In this document: positions 9,924-20,174 of the stretch, in pieces
How positions within the stretch are numbered: the first letter of the stretch is position 1
How the letters are laid out: the number at the start of each line of letters is the position of its first letter
Origin: Vicia villosa
Lineage: Eukaryota > Streptophyta > Magnoliopsida > Fabales > Fabaceae
DNA length: 64,000 nt
Assembly (NCBI RefSeq): GCF_029867415.1
Contig: NC_081183.1
Coordinates: 187,451,247-187,515,246 of the forward strand
Direction: 5' to 3'
The notes under the pieces: generated by a model
Told to the model about the DNA's origin: nothing
Database searches by the model: none
The model's input: only the letters and a program-made list of their open reading frames with translations
Program-made: the position numbers and the translations under genes

Positions 9924-10560
9924 TTCTTTACAACATGTTATTCCTCCTAATATTGGTAGAATCTCGCCTCTTATTTGGAAGAGTAGGGCCCTTTATAAGG
10001 TCATTTCCTTCTCCTGGTTGCATTTTAGAGATAGAATTCGTACGAGGGTTAGCCTTTTTAGGTGTCAGGTTATTGTACATGGCTCGGTTTGAAGTTTGTG
10101 CTGCCTAAATCTTGAGTCATTTTTAGAGACTACGAGGTTTCTTAGGACTATGTCGAGAGTTAGTCGTGACTTAACTTTGTTCTATAATTTTGTGGTGTGT
10201 GACTTTGGAAAATTTTGTAACAACTACATTTTTTCAAGCTTAACATCTACTAATGATGAACTGGTAGACATAGTTATCTTTTGGTTTTAAAAGTGGTATC
10301 TTGGTAAGACTTCTTTTGTTTCCTGCACTTTCTTAGAGTGGATGGTAACCCTATTGTGCATGAACTGTTAGTTGTCTTTAAGGAATTGACTTCACAAGTT
10401 GGAGTGGTGATCCTCATTGGAAGGTTTCTTTGGTGCTCTCTTCATTTCTCTTAAGCTATCTATTTTCCAAGAGAACTTGTATGACATTTTTTGTTTGATG
10501 TTTTGCTTTGAAGTTTTTGCTTCTATTAGTTTTTTTTTGGTTTGGTGTGATTGTTTTTGT
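9924..10560 (+). pseudogene. LINE zinc-binding domain remnant
   Basis: One frame around 9940-10090 reads LIWKSRALYKVISFSWLHFR followed by DRIRTR, matching the plant LINE pattern WKS..P.KV.AFSW.LL.DRI.T. The rest is degenerate, with stops, and fades before 10560. The Helitron lies immediately upstream. Confidence 0.55.
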
Positions 10561-10749
10561 ACTCAGGATGGTTGAACACTTTTGGTATGACTCCAATCCT
10601 TTTGAAACCCTTATCAATTCTTATTTATATATTTTACTTGCCACTTAAAATGATATTTTATTTAACAATAATTAATAACCGTAACATAAAATATATAATG
10701 ATTTTAAATATATTACCTTTGACTTTTTTTGGTATAGTGCGAAAAGAAA

Positions 10750-11112
10750 AAGTAAAAATATAAAGAAGAAAATTCTGTAAGAAATAAAGTCCCACTAGCA
10801 TTAGCTAGAAGGAGAGTGATGACTCCAACAAGAGGCTCCGCAAAAAACCAATACATTACATCATTTCCAGCTCCATGATTTTTTAGGTAGTCAGCACAAG
10901 CATTCTCCTCCCTAAGAGTATGAAATATTTGAACTCGTCATTCTCTAGAAAGAAGTTCTTTAATATTGCGAAACATCGCAACATAGAAATGCCAAGCATT
11001 AACATACTCTTAGATAAGCTTGATAGTAGAGTTATAGTCATAATAACACCTTCGATCTTTGATGTCAAGTTCTCAGGTCATACGCAAACCATGATATGAC
11101 GCCATAAGCTCA

Positions 11113-11117
<5 letters not shown>
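10750..11117 (-). pseudogene. LINE RNase H-like domain remnant
   Basis: Minus-strand translation gives ELMASYHGLRMT, then a degenerate D-containing strand with YNSTIKLI, and FHTLREENACADYLKNHGA. This is the C-terminal RNase H (RVT_3-type) domain that ends many plant LINE polyproteins. The N-terminal part is lost in the adjoining (TAA)n tract. One or two stops interrupt it. Confidence 0.65.
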
Positions 11118-11193
<76 letters not shown>

Positions 11194-11229
11194 GCAATAA
11201 TAATAATAATAATAACAATAATAATAATA
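11116..11229. repeat. (TAA)n microsatellite, GATA copy A side
   Basis: A nearly uninterrupted TAA/ATA run with a few C interruptions toward the right. It forms the left edge of the segment shared with GATA copies B and C. Confidence 0.95.
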
Positions 11230-12212
11230 TTTTTTGAATAATAATATTTTAATATTAACCTATGCATTTTTTTTTGAATCGTGAACATCCAAGATTAATA
11301 TTACAAGACAAGATTAAATTAACCTATACATTGAATCAATGAAGCTTCTAAATCTTGATATCGGTTTTTAGGCGACACGAAAATTTTCATCGGTTAATAA
11401 AAGTACATTTCTAGTAGTTAAACCATATCAAAACAATGCATCATAGTAATGGATTATGAAACCTTAAATTCAATTCGATCATTTGATTTATTATGTTATA
11501 ATAATGACTTTTAATTTCGGTAAAATTTTACCACTAGATTCTCTTTTACCCCAAAACCTAAAATATCTCGGTAAAAAAGATATGAAACAAAAGATATTTA
11601 AAAGCTCACACAATTTTTTTTCTTTATTTCATTGTAATAAATGCATGTCTAATGCAACAAAACCTTATTTTGGTGTTGATGCAAATACATCAACTTGATT
11701 TCACACCTCACAAAACCAAACAAAACAGTGACCAATTATTTTTTATATAAAAGTAAAATAAATAAAACCAATACTAATCACCCTCACCCCTCGTTGTAAA
11801 ATTCTTACATGAGAGAATTCAAATCCCTCTTCTAATCAAGGGTAAACATAACCACAAGAGATATTCATTAGAAGTAGAGCTGTATCAGCTACTTCCTCAG
11901 TAGTAGACTCGAAACCCGATTTTTTCCTCACCTTTGTTAAGAAAAAATCAAGTCTCTCCATCATCTCTTCAGATAAGCTACTATCATTAGTAGTCGTAGT
12001 ACAGCAGCAGTAGTACTAGTTGAAGTTGAAGAAGTCTTGTTCTTCTTGAATTGTGTACTTTTGTTCACAAGAAGCTTCTCTTCTTTCTCTTTGTTATGTC
12101 CTCTAATTATTGTGGAAGTGACCAAATTATTGTCAGCCTCTACAGCAGCCCTTCTTGCCTTCCTCTGTCTAATTCCACAAGTATTGCAAAGTGTCTGCAC
12201 CAACAACATATT
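11230..12212. repeat. Segmental duplication block, GATA copy A
   Basis: Shares extended similarity with 25870-26815 and 60075-60965: the AAACCATATCAAAACAATGCAT block, CCACTAGATTCTCTTTTACC, TCACACCTCACA-like text and the last GATA exon. Homology ends abruptly just outside the exon's acceptor side near 12212, so exons 1 and 2 are absent. Confidence 0.85.
11836..12194 (-). pseudogene. GATA factor copy A, last exon only
   Basis: The minus strand carries the second half of a GATA zinc finger (TLCNTCGIRQRKARRAAVEA) after a conserved acceptor (TTGGTGCAG), then the basic tail. Compared with copies B and C it has an alanine-to-threonine change between the last two cysteines (CNTC for CNAC). It also has an insertion after EADNN and a frame change near 12000 that leads to an early stop at 11961. 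The shifted-out remainder still encodes the MMERL...LLLM tail down to a TGA near 11836. Exons 1 and 2, with the first half of the finger, are missing upstream, so no functional protein can be made. Confidence 0.85.
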
Positions 12213-12217
12213 CATAA

Positions 12218-12560
12218 TAAAAATATTCAGGAAATAGAGGGGATAAATACGTCAAAACTATTCCTTTTTCATCCCAATTGTTGTTTAGGAAATTTGTGAG
12301 AAGAATTAAGTCATAAGCCTTTAGCAGGAAGCAAGAATTCTAACCATAAGCTAAGTACGGCTAGCAATAAAAAAATACTCAAGAAACAGAGAGGATAAAT
12401 ACGTCCTAACCATTCCTTTTCATCCCTTAAAGACCGAATAAAATTCGATTATATTTAGCATGTTTTGAACAGAAGAAAAGTAATTGAACCACTGGCTAAT
12501 TACGGCTTGCAATCCAAATACTCAGGAAACAAAGAGGATAAGTACGTCATAACCATTCCT
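12218..12560. repeat. Tandem repeat of about 150 bases, 2.3 copies
   Basis: Three starts near 12218, 12368 and 12513 share AAATACTCAGGAAACA-like sequence, then GAGGATAAATACGTC and ACCATTCCTTTTTCATCCC. The two complete units also share a TAAGTACGGCTAGCAAT-like end. The array sits exactly where GATA copy A loses homology to B and C. Confidence 0.75.
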
Positions 12561-12889
12561 TTTTTTTTTACTGGTTTTTATTATGAAAAGAAACTTGTAT
12601 TAGTTTGATTATGCGAAAAAATAGCTTGGTGTTGACCAAGTGTTTGATGTATGTTTATTTGAAAAAGAAGCACTTGGATTGACTGTGCAATGTTTGATTT
12701 TGTTTGTGAATGTGAATGGATGCTAAAGCGATTGATTTTATTTGATTTGAAAAATACTTATTTTGTTTATCAAGGAGCTAGTGAGTCTCCTTGCTTATGA
12801 ATACTAATGTCCCGAGTCGAAGAAACATTAACTATGACATCAAGGTTTCCAACAAACACACAACCACACAACCAGTCCCACCACTTATC
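12561..12889. other. Unassigned spacer
   Basis: AT-rich sequence with weak internal similarity (TTTGATTTTATTTG variants). No gene seen. Confidence 0.4.
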
Positions 12890-13551
12890 ATTAATTCTAA
12901 AAAATTCCAACAGACAAAGTTATATGCTTTCTTAAAATTGACCTTTAAAATGAGACAATCCTTTTTGGTTTTCTTAGCCAAATCAACTATTTCATTCTAA
13001 GAAATTACCCATCAGCCAAAATATGCCCTTTCAATAATCCAATTGATTAAATTAGATAGCCTTATAATGAAACTACGAAGGACAAAATCCTTGCAATGAA
13101 ACTGCCCAAACTATAAACTCAGTTCCTCTTTAAGGAAAGGATAGAATATCTTAAGAAACGGAAATTTAAATCCATCAAGGCCAGAGATCTTATTTCCATC
13201 ACACTAATAGAACATCAAGTCAATCTTCAACGGAAAAGTAGAGGTTATCATCTGATTATCCTCATAATAGAAAGTCTTAAAGATCGCCTTACTCAATCGA
13301 GGTTGATCAGAAAGAGGTTCTTTAAAATAATGACTAAAAAAACCTGATAACCTCATGTCTAATATCAACAACTCCATCCAACCAAGAATCCTCCGCATGA
13401 AGAGCCAATATAGAATTTATTCTATTTATACTCTTGACACAAGCATGAATGGCATCTCCTTCCTTCAACCACTTAAACTTGGAACAATTAAGAATCTTCA
13501 ACTCTAGTTAGACATTGGAGATCCACATTAGCTTGTGAAGAAGATGTTCTT
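12890..13551 (-). pseudogene. LINE reverse transcriptase fragment
   Basis: The minus strand reads FKWLKEGDAIHACVKSINRINSI-like sequence, then VDIRHEVIRFF, a block before CDGNKISGLDGFKFPFLK (the SPGPDGF motif of LINE RT), and further down VDLAKKTKKDCLILKVNFKKAY. These are in the correct order for the linker and the first RT motifs of a plant L1 element. Substitutions, frameshifts and stops are frequent. The fragment is cut at 13551 by the CACTA element. Confidence 0.75.
13549..13551. repeat. Target-site duplication CTT (left, CACTA)
   Basis: CTT at 13549-13551 and again at 24292-24294 flank the CACTA termini; CACTA elements make 3-bp duplications. Confidence 0.8.
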
Positions 13552-13569
13552 CACTACTCCAAATTTGTT

Positions 13570-13880
13570 TTTTAGCAGCACCCCTACGAAAGCGCTTTTA
13601 GGAAAAAGCGCTGCTATAGGTTTCGCTAAAAACAAAACTAAAAATGAAGGGAAAAAAGCGCTGCTATAGGGGGTCCTACGAAAGCGCTTTTTAAAAGCGT
13701 TGGTATAGGGCTGGTTACCAAAGCGCTTTATAGAAGCGCTGCTATAGGGCGGTTACCAAAGCGCTTTTAGAAGCGCTGGTAAAGGGGTAGGTTACCAAAG
13801 CGTTTTCTATCTAAAAAGCGCTGGTATAGGGCTGGGTACCAAAGCGCTTTTTAAAAGCGCTCTCGTAGGGTATTTACAAT
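13570..13880. repeat. Left subterminal palindromic repeats of the CACTA element
   Basis: About a dozen GCGCTTTT / AAAAGCGC units alternate with CTGCTATAGGG and GGTTACCAAAGCGCT. The units pair as inverted repeats. Subterminal motifs of this kind bind the element's own regulatory protein in known CACTA systems (established for En/Spm; inferred here). Confidence 0.85.
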
Positions 13881-15648
13881 TATATTTTTTAAAACAAAAC
13901 ATTCCCAGGTTATTACGTTTTTCAGAAATTAGGATACCATTCTTCTTCCCCAAACGTAAACCTAGCATATCTCCATGAAAATCTCCGCCTTCCACGATAT
14001 TGAATCACCATTCCATCCTTGAATTTCGTTTGGGGCTGAATTTCGATACTGAATCTCTGAATTCCGTCCTCTCCTTCCGCCTTGCAAAGCTCTTCGTCTT
14101 CTCCTTCACTTCGTGGCTGATTAACAGCGACATATACCCCCGCCTCCGGCTGAATCTCGTCTTCTCCTTCACCGCCTCGCAAAGCTCTTCGTCGACTTCT
14201 CCTGTCACACTTCTTCTTCTCTCTCTGTGAGTCGATTTCACATTCCCTCTACTACTCTACTAGCAGTACTGTTAATTTTTATTCTATGTTATTTAAGAAA
14301 TTGTTAGTGAAACATTGTTGATGATCTGTTCCTTAATAAAATCTGCACATGATATGAGCAGTATATCACATTGTTTATGAATGGTTATTTTCGGTAAAGT
14401 GTTCTTCAATGTAGTAGATAGCCCTTGTGGAATAATTAGGTTCATTAGCATTGTAATTGATTGTGGGATGTGATATATGATTTAAGGATGAAAACATTAT
14501 TGAGTGATTTAGCACTGAGGTAGTTGCTGGTGTAGTTTACGATAAACCGGCATATGGTCTTGGGACTGTTTTTAATGTGTTCAAATTTCTCATGTTTGAG
14601 AACTTAATTACCATCGTGTCATTATAAAAGTGTTCATTAAATAGAAAGAATCTAAACACCTATTATTTTAAGAATTGAAGCTAGAGTATTGATATGTATC
14701 TTTGTGGAAGAGACACAGTTAACTATATATAAATAAAACATGACTATGTTGTGTGTTTTCTATATCAAAATGAGAACATGACTATGTTGTGTTTTTCTAT
14801 ATCAATATGTCTCATGCTTTTGTATCCTTTCTATTGATCCATGCAACTCAAGAGAAAGGACAATTAAGTTTGCTCTTTTATTAGGAGAGTTATTAGTGAT
14901 TTGTGTCGGTCATGGAATTGGTGATTGGTGTCAATGGGAAAACTCAAATTCTGAAACTGTGTTTTATGGAATCTGCACTATTCACCTGTTCTTATTATAA
15001 TCATACATTGAATTGAATTTCTTGTATAGGTCTGACTAGATTGATAACTTTTGATCTCTTTGGAGCTCGTATCATTGACTCTGGTACTACATATTTACGA
15101 GTATGTACACACTTCAGACTATTGTTGATTTCCTTTGTTCATTTGATTTCCTTCCTTCTTTAAAATACCTAATTATAATTTGTGTCTCTATAATCCGTTA
15201 TGATATTGTTATAATTATTCAAAGAGAATAAATAAATATACATAAAGTTTACTCTTCTTTTCTTTATACACATTTAAATCTTATTTCCTCTTATTGCATC
15301 ATGTAGCATTTAATTATATTTTTATATACTTGTCAAATTCTATTAGCATACACTGTAGCTGCAATATAAATGCATTGGAAAATTCTGAAGTGTTTTGAAT
15401 TTTGTTTAAAATTCTGATTTATATTGTAATTCTGAAGTGCTTTTAATTATATTTTCTTTCCTTTGAATTAGCAGCGTTTCTCGTCCTAGTTCGACGTACA
15501 GTGCTCATTCTCTACGTTTTCTTGAGTTCGGTAAAATCCAAGGTAAATTTCTTTCTCAAATTACTCGTATACTTTACGTTTTGACAGAAACGCATTATAC
15601 TGTTTTGTGCCTTAATAATTAGTTGTTTTTGTTTAGCTTAATTAAGAC
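13881..15648 (+). other. CACTA gene leader: putative non-coding exons and introns
   Basis: CT-rich sequence with repeated TTCTCCTTC and CGCAAAGCTCTTCGTC (13920-14230) ends at a donor CT|GTGAGT near 14228. Candidate internal exons lie at 15030-15100 (acceptor TTGTATAG, donor GTATGT) and about 15472-15542 (acceptor GAATTAG, donor GTAAAT). A final acceptor TTGTTTAG at about 15628-15635 precedes the ATG at 15649. The structure fits a transcript leader spliced several times before the protein start. It is deduced from splice signals only. Confidence 0.4.
15030..15100 (+). other. Candidate captured exon with aspartyl-protease-like motif
   Basis: One frame is open throughout and reads FGARIIDSGTTYLR, resembling the second active-site loop of plant A1 aspartyl proteases (IIDSGTTL.YLP). 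It lies between good splice signals. CACTA elements are known to capture host exons, but nine matching residues are too few to be sure. Confidence 0.25.
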
Positions 15649-15666
15649 ATGGATAAGACATGGATG
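15649..15666 (+). pseudogene. First six codons of the CACTA protein, severed by insertion
   Basis: ATG at 15649 opens a frame (MDKTWM) that runs straight into the retroelement at 15667. The same frame resumes at 21723, after the duplicated GGATG. Transposase-associated domains commonly begin with a similar M-D-[RK]-x-W-M sequence. Confidence 0.75.
15662..15666. repeat. Target-site duplication GGATG (left, SIRE-like element)
   Basis: GGATG at 15662-15666 is repeated at 21718-21722, flanking the two LTRs. Confidence 0.9.
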
Positions 15667-17208
15667 TGTGAATACAAGATTACACTCAAAGATGTTTTTG
15701 ATTCATGGCAAACTCAAATAAGCATTCAAACAACAAGACTGAAGCAGAAAACTTAAAGAAAAGCAAGCATTGATCACTCATAAGTCAACCCATTATGTGT
15801 ATGTGTTTATAGGTTGCCTCAACACAAGCAAAACAAGAAGAATGCAGAAAAACAGCAGTTAGGTCGACCTACCATCAACCCAGGTCGACCTAAAATGGAG
15901 AAAAACTCATATGTCCCTGCTAGGTCGACTCACACATCATTTAGGTCGACCTAAATTGATGAATTCTACATACCAGCCTGTTAGGTCGACCTACACATCA
16001 ACTAGGTCGACCTAATCTGTGAAAATGTCCCCAGAATGCATCAGAAGAGGATTCTGGTCGACCTACTCCTTCAACAGGTCGACCTAACTGGGAGCAAAAT
16101 TCTGCAAGCTCTGTTAGGTCGACCTAAGCACTACAAGTGGTCGACCTAACTGATCAAGAAAGTTCAAAAATCAGTTTTTCTTGTTTCTAACTGTTATGCA
16201 ATCATATATATTGTACAAGGGTAATTATTCAAAAAACACCAACGACTGAAAGATACACAAACGCTTCTCATCTTCGTTCTTCATCATCTCCAACACAATT
16301 ACACATAATCATTCTTGCGTTGCGGGTTAGTGATGAGTTCGATAACGTCCATGGAACGGAATTGAAGATTCCTAGTGGGTGAAGGTTTGTGGGGTTTGTT
16401 GGTGAATAAAATCTGCGGGTTTTGTCCTCCACGACGGGTGGTTCTTGGGGGTTTTTATCAAGAGGCGGTCATTGAGGATTCGGCTGAGTGTAACGATTGA
16501 GGAACGGGGAGTTCAAGGAATCAAGACACTGCAGAAGGGAATCAAAGTGAAGCTCTTGGATAACCTTGATCTGGCTCAAGATTAAGGGGGAAGAAGATTC
16601 AAAGGATCGACATAATTGGTTTATCGTTTATCGCTTTGTTATCATCTTTGTATATACTACTTTCAACATTAATGAAAGATTACCCAATTTCAATTTGGAA
16701 TTGGGGGCAGACGTAGTCGTAGCGAGGACGATCGACGAACTGCCTAAACAAATATCGTGTTCTTGTCGCTTTTACTTTCTCTTTTACTTTCTGTTCATAA
16801 TTGGTTATAAGTGCAAAATTGATCAACGATTCAAGTGTTAAAATTGTGAATTAAAGTTCTGCACAAACATCACAATTCACCACAACTTGAATCACTATCA
16901 ATTTGAACCTATCACCAAGTGTTTGTGTTTTTGCTTAATCCAATCTTACTGCATTGCAAATCAAAGTTGTCAATCTAGGAGTTAATTGGATTTCAGTTGT
17001 TAAACGTTTTGGTTAGCTATCATATTACTTCACCATCAATTCCACTTACTCTTTGGTTTTGAAACACATACGACCTTTGCAATAGCGGTCCAGAATAGAC
17101 GCAAGTCGATTCAGAACCGCTTTCGCTCGAGTCTGTAGAAAAATCTGTAAAAACTTAGTGAGATCTATTCACCCCCCCCCCTCTAGATCTATAGGCCAGC
17201 GTCTAACA
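15667..17208 (+). repeat. 5' LTR of the SIRE-like element
   Basis: 1,542 bases, TG...CA termini (TGTGAATACAAG ... GTCTAACA). A TATA-like CATATATATTG near 16203 could be the core promoter. A 91-residue open frame (16566-16841) occurs identically in both LTRs and has no domain; it is not called as a gene. Confidence 0.9.
15859..16150. repeat. Array of ten AGGTCGACCT palindromes in the 5' LTR
   Basis: The palindrome AGGTCGACCT, usually TTAGGTCGACCTAA, or a one-sided variant, occurs ten times at intervals of about 18-45 bases with unrelated spacers. The array lies just upstream of the TATA-like element. It is repeated in the 3' LTR at 20367-20659. Confidence 0.9.
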
Positions 17209-17210
17209 AG

Positions 17211-17222
17211 TGGTATCAGAGC
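17211..17222 (+). promoter_or_regulatory. Primer-binding site, initiator tRNA-Met type
   Basis: TGGTATCAGAGC starts two bases after the 5' LTR end (17208), as in most plant copia elements. Confidence 0.9.
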
Positions 17223-17262
17223 TCTGGTTTATTCCGTGCTACGTGAAACACTTATTGGAAAG

Positions 17263-19002
17263 ATGGCTTCTGGACCTAAAGGGGCTCATAATAGAGCTCC
17301 AGTTTTCAACGGAGAAAACTACGGCTATTGGAAGGATTGTATGTGTGTCCATATCAATGCAATTGATAGGAACATCTGGACAGCTATTGTCAATGGTCCA
17401 TTCAAGATCACTATGACAAATGCAGCTGGTGCAGTTGTTCCAAAACCAGAAGATACTTGGAATGCTGAAGATGAAAAGAAATATGCATACGATTGGAAAG
17501 CGAGAAACATTCTAATCTCAGCTCTAGGAGTTGATGAATACTATCGTGTTTCCCATTGTAGATCAGCTAAAGCTATGTGGGACACATTGCAAGTTGCCCA
17601 CGAGGGAACGGATGATGTCAAACTAGCTAGGATCAATACGTTAACTCAAGAGTTCGAACTTTTCCACATGGAAGATGGTGAAACCATCGAAAGCATGCAG
17701 AAAAGATTCGTTCACCTGAAAAATCGATTAAATTCTCTTGATAGACCTGTTTCCAATGCAGTTGCTACTAACAAAATCTTAAGGTGTTTGAACAGGGAAT
17801 GGCAGCCCAAAGTTACAGCAATTAAGGAAGCAAATGATCTCAACACTTTAGACATTACCACTCTCTTTGGTAAACTAGAGGAACATGAACAGCATCTTAA
17901 ATGCCTTGACATGCATGAGAAGAGGACAAAGAAAGAAAAGAACATGGAGAAAGAGGTAGAGAAGAAGTCAATAGCTCTAAAAGCTTCGAGCTCCAAGACC
18001 TCAAAACGAGAGCCAAAGGATAGTGACACAAGTGATGACGAAGACTCCGATGATGAGGAAATGGGACTGTTTGTGCGAAGATACAACAAATATCTAAAGA
18101 AAAATGGAGCAAAACATTCCGACAAAGGATTGATCAACTATAGAAAGCAATCAAACATGTTCAAACAAGATGACGACAACAAAGGAAAGATCAATGGTCT
18201 TTGCTTCAATTGTGGGAAAGCCGGTCACTACAAACCGGATTGTCCATACCTTAAGAAAGAAAAGGAGAAGAACCAAAGCAAAGGTCATAACAAATCTAAA
18301 AGAGCTTACATAGCATGGGAAAGTGATTCATCTAGTGAAAGCTCGTCAAGCGATGAAGAAGAATCAGCAAACCTATGTTTCATGACTCATCAAAACAAGA
18401 AAAAGAAAGCTGTAAGTCATCTTAAACCTGAACTCGTAGATAAGGTATCTCATTCTCAACTAAAACTTGCTTTTGAAGAATTACATAGAGATGCAATTAA
18501 AGCTTTCAAACTTTTGGCCTCAAATAAGAAAATATTTTCATATCTTGAATCAAAAGTTGAGAAAACCGAAAGGGATATGGAAGCTTTAAAACAATCTATG
18601 CTAGACATTCAAAAGGACAAAGTTGAATTAGATCCTACATCATGGTTTGGTTGTGAGACATGTCACATTTGGCAAAAAGAAGTGAAAGATCTAAAAGCCA
18701 AGTTAGACAAGGCTCTACAACCAAAAGTGACTTTTGCGGTTGATCCAAACAAGTTCAAAAGATCGTATACTCCTTTATATAGTAAATACACTTTTGTACC
18801 AAAAGTATCAACTAGCAAAACTCCATATTCTCATCATATTACCTGTCATTATTGTTGCAAAAAGGGACATACCATTGAAAAATGCAAATTTAGGAGAATT
18901 TTAGTTCCTAAAGGAGTATTTCAATGGTTGCCTAAGTGCAACAAATTGTGTACTCACTACCAAGGACCCAATGAAAATTGGGGACCTCCCTCTTTAAATT
19001 AA
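17263..19002 (+). CDS. Copia gag polyprotein N-terminal part (579 aa)
   Basis: The start ATG at 17263 (MASGPKGAHN) is about 40 bases after the PBS; an upstream in-frame GTG is not needed. Residues about 13-45 carry the gag signature FNGENYGYWKDCMCV and residues 130-230 the gag core (AMWDTLQVAHEGTDDVK). A CCHC knuckle CFNCGKAGHYKPDC lies near 325, followed by an acidic/serine stretch. Residues about 410-505 look coiled-coil. A second zinc knuckle CHYCCKKGHTIEKC lies near 525, a layout typical of the SIRE/Maximus lineage. Gag forms the particle that packages the RNA. The frame ends at 19002; protease sequence follows in the -1 frame with a 25-base overlap, so either a frameshift mutation or programmed shifting separates them. 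Confidence 0.85.
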   Translation: MASGPKGAHNRAPVFNGENYGYWKDCMCVHINAIDRNIWTAIVNGPFKITMTNAAGAVVPKPEDTWNAEDEKKYAYDWKARNILISALGVDEYYRVSHCRSAKAMWDTLQVAHEGTDDVKLARINTLTQEFELFHMEDGETIESMQKRFVHLKNRLNSLDRPVSNAVATNKILRCLNREWQPKVTAIKEANDLNTLDITTLFGKLEEHEQHLKCLDMHEKRTKKEKNMEKEVEKKSIALKASSSKTSKREPKDSDTSDDEDSDDEEMGLFVRRYNKYLKKNGAKHSDKGLINYRKQSNMFKQDDDNKGKINGLCFNCGKAGHYKPDCPYLKKEKEKNQSKGHNKSKRAYIAWESDSSSESSSSDEEESANLCFMTHQNKKKKAVSHLKPELVDKVSHSQLKLAFEELHRDAIKAFKLLASNKKIFSYLESKVEKTERDMEALKQSMLDIQKDKVELDPTSWFGCETCHIWQKEVKDLKAKLDKALQPKVTFAVDPNKFKRSYTPLYSKYTFVPKVSTSKTPYSHHITCHYCCKKGHTIEKCKFRRILVPKGVFQWLPKCNKLCTHYQGPNENWGPPSLN

Positions 19003-19676
19003 TCTTGCAGGAAAAGTGTCTTGACATTGCCGAAAGGTTGTGGTTCCTTGATAGCGGATGTTCAAGACACATGACTGGAGACCTATCTCTTTTCGTTGAG
19101 TTTCAAGCAAAGAAAAAGGGGTATGTCACCTATGGAGATAACAATCGTGGAGCCATACTTGGTAAAGGAAGTGTTGGTAACCCTTCTACCACTACTATAA
19201 CTGATGTGCTGCTAGTAGAAGGTCTTAAACATAATCTTTTAAGTATAAGTCAATTGTGCGACAAAGATTTTAAAGTAATGTTTACAAATTCTGGATGCAC
19301 AATAGAACATACTAAGAAAAGAGACATTATGTTTAAGGGCTTAAGAGTAAACAACATCTACATGCTAAACTTGGATGAGGTATCTAAGTCTAGTACCAAA
19401 TGTCTAGTTGCTCTAGGCGATGACTCATGGCTTTGGCATAGACGTCTAAGCGCCATAAACTTGAGTAAAAATCCTGTCTTACACTCACGTACCAAACACA
19501 TTGAAATAAGGCATCACTTTCTACGAGATCATGTAGAGAAAGGAGACGTTACTTTTGAACATGTAGAAAGCAAGAAGCAACTAGCTGACATCTTCACCAA
19601 ACCGCTAGCAACGGAGCAATATTTCAACATTCGTAGGGAATTAGGGATACTCGATATCTCTAATTTGAGCTAATTA
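18978..19676 (+). pseudogene. Protease fused to RNase H tail by in-frame deletion
   Basis: The frame encodes an aspartic protease segment (LWFLDSGCSRHMTGD) and the following region up to the pre-integrase motif WLWHRRLS. It then joins directly to the RNase H C-terminus (NLSKNPVLHSRTKHIEIRHHF ... QLADIFTKPLATEQYF) around 19447. The complete integrase and reverse transcriptase, normally about 900 residues, are absent. Because the junction is in frame, a 231-residue chimera remains open. It cannot support integration or reverse transcription. The junction lies where similar short motifs (RRLS / TSAIN) could have allowed template switching. Confidence 0.8.
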
Positions 19677-20026
19677 CGTTTGTTTTCTCTTAATATTATT
19701 TCTTTACTTTATGTATATATCTATTTGTCTTGCTAACATTGTTTTTAGCATAAAGGTAGTTCATCATCAAGCCAGGCGTCATATTGAAAAAGCGGTAACG
19801 TAATTGTTGTTCACTTCCAAAAATATTATTGATACTATAATATGCTATCAATTAACATGCTTATAGTGACCTCATGCATAAAAACTGCTCCTGCTCACAT
19901 ATGTGTCTCATTCTACCATTAACTACCTTTTACCTACTATACTATACATGCAGGCATTATTATCTATGGTTCTCTTGTTACTCTTCTATTCTCCTGTTTT
20001 CTCTTTTTGATGTTGACAAAGGGGGA

Positions 20027-20110
20027 GATAGATGCTGGATGTACGGGGGAGCTTTGTTGAGAGATTGCCCTGTTGAGAGATAGATGCTGGATGTACGGGG
20101 GAGCTCTGCT
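20027..20110 (+). repeat. Short tandem duplication before the 3' LTR
   Basis: GATAGATGCTGGATGTACGG with GGGAGCT and TGTTGAGAG is present twice, about 53 bases apart, beside GGGGGAG purine tracts. The polypurine tract AAAAAGGGGGAG (20163-20172) lies just upstream of the 3' LTR and would prime plus-strand DNA. Confidence 0.8.
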
Positions 20111-20174
20111 GAGTCTTTATCATTTACTACCAGAGCTTAGTCAAATGGTTTGCCATCATCAAAAAGGGGGAGTA

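Noticed and set aside
11073..11288. Poly-isoleucine, poly-leucine and poly-tyrosine frames (also 25606-25854 and 59921-60154)
   Set aside because: Translations of (TAA)n microsatellites.
13922..14241. Overlapping open frames on both strands in the CT-rich CACTA leader
   Set aside because: Low complexity with internal repeats and no domain; best explained as an untranslated exon.
15859..16150. Repeats with spacers resembling a CRISPR array
   Set aside because: The repeat is a 10-base palindrome, spacings are irregular, the array lies in LTRs of a plant retroelement and there are no cas genes.
16566..16841. Open frame of 91 codons present identically at 21074-21349
   Set aside because: It lies in both LTRs of the SIRE-like element; identity comes from LTR duplication and there is no domain.
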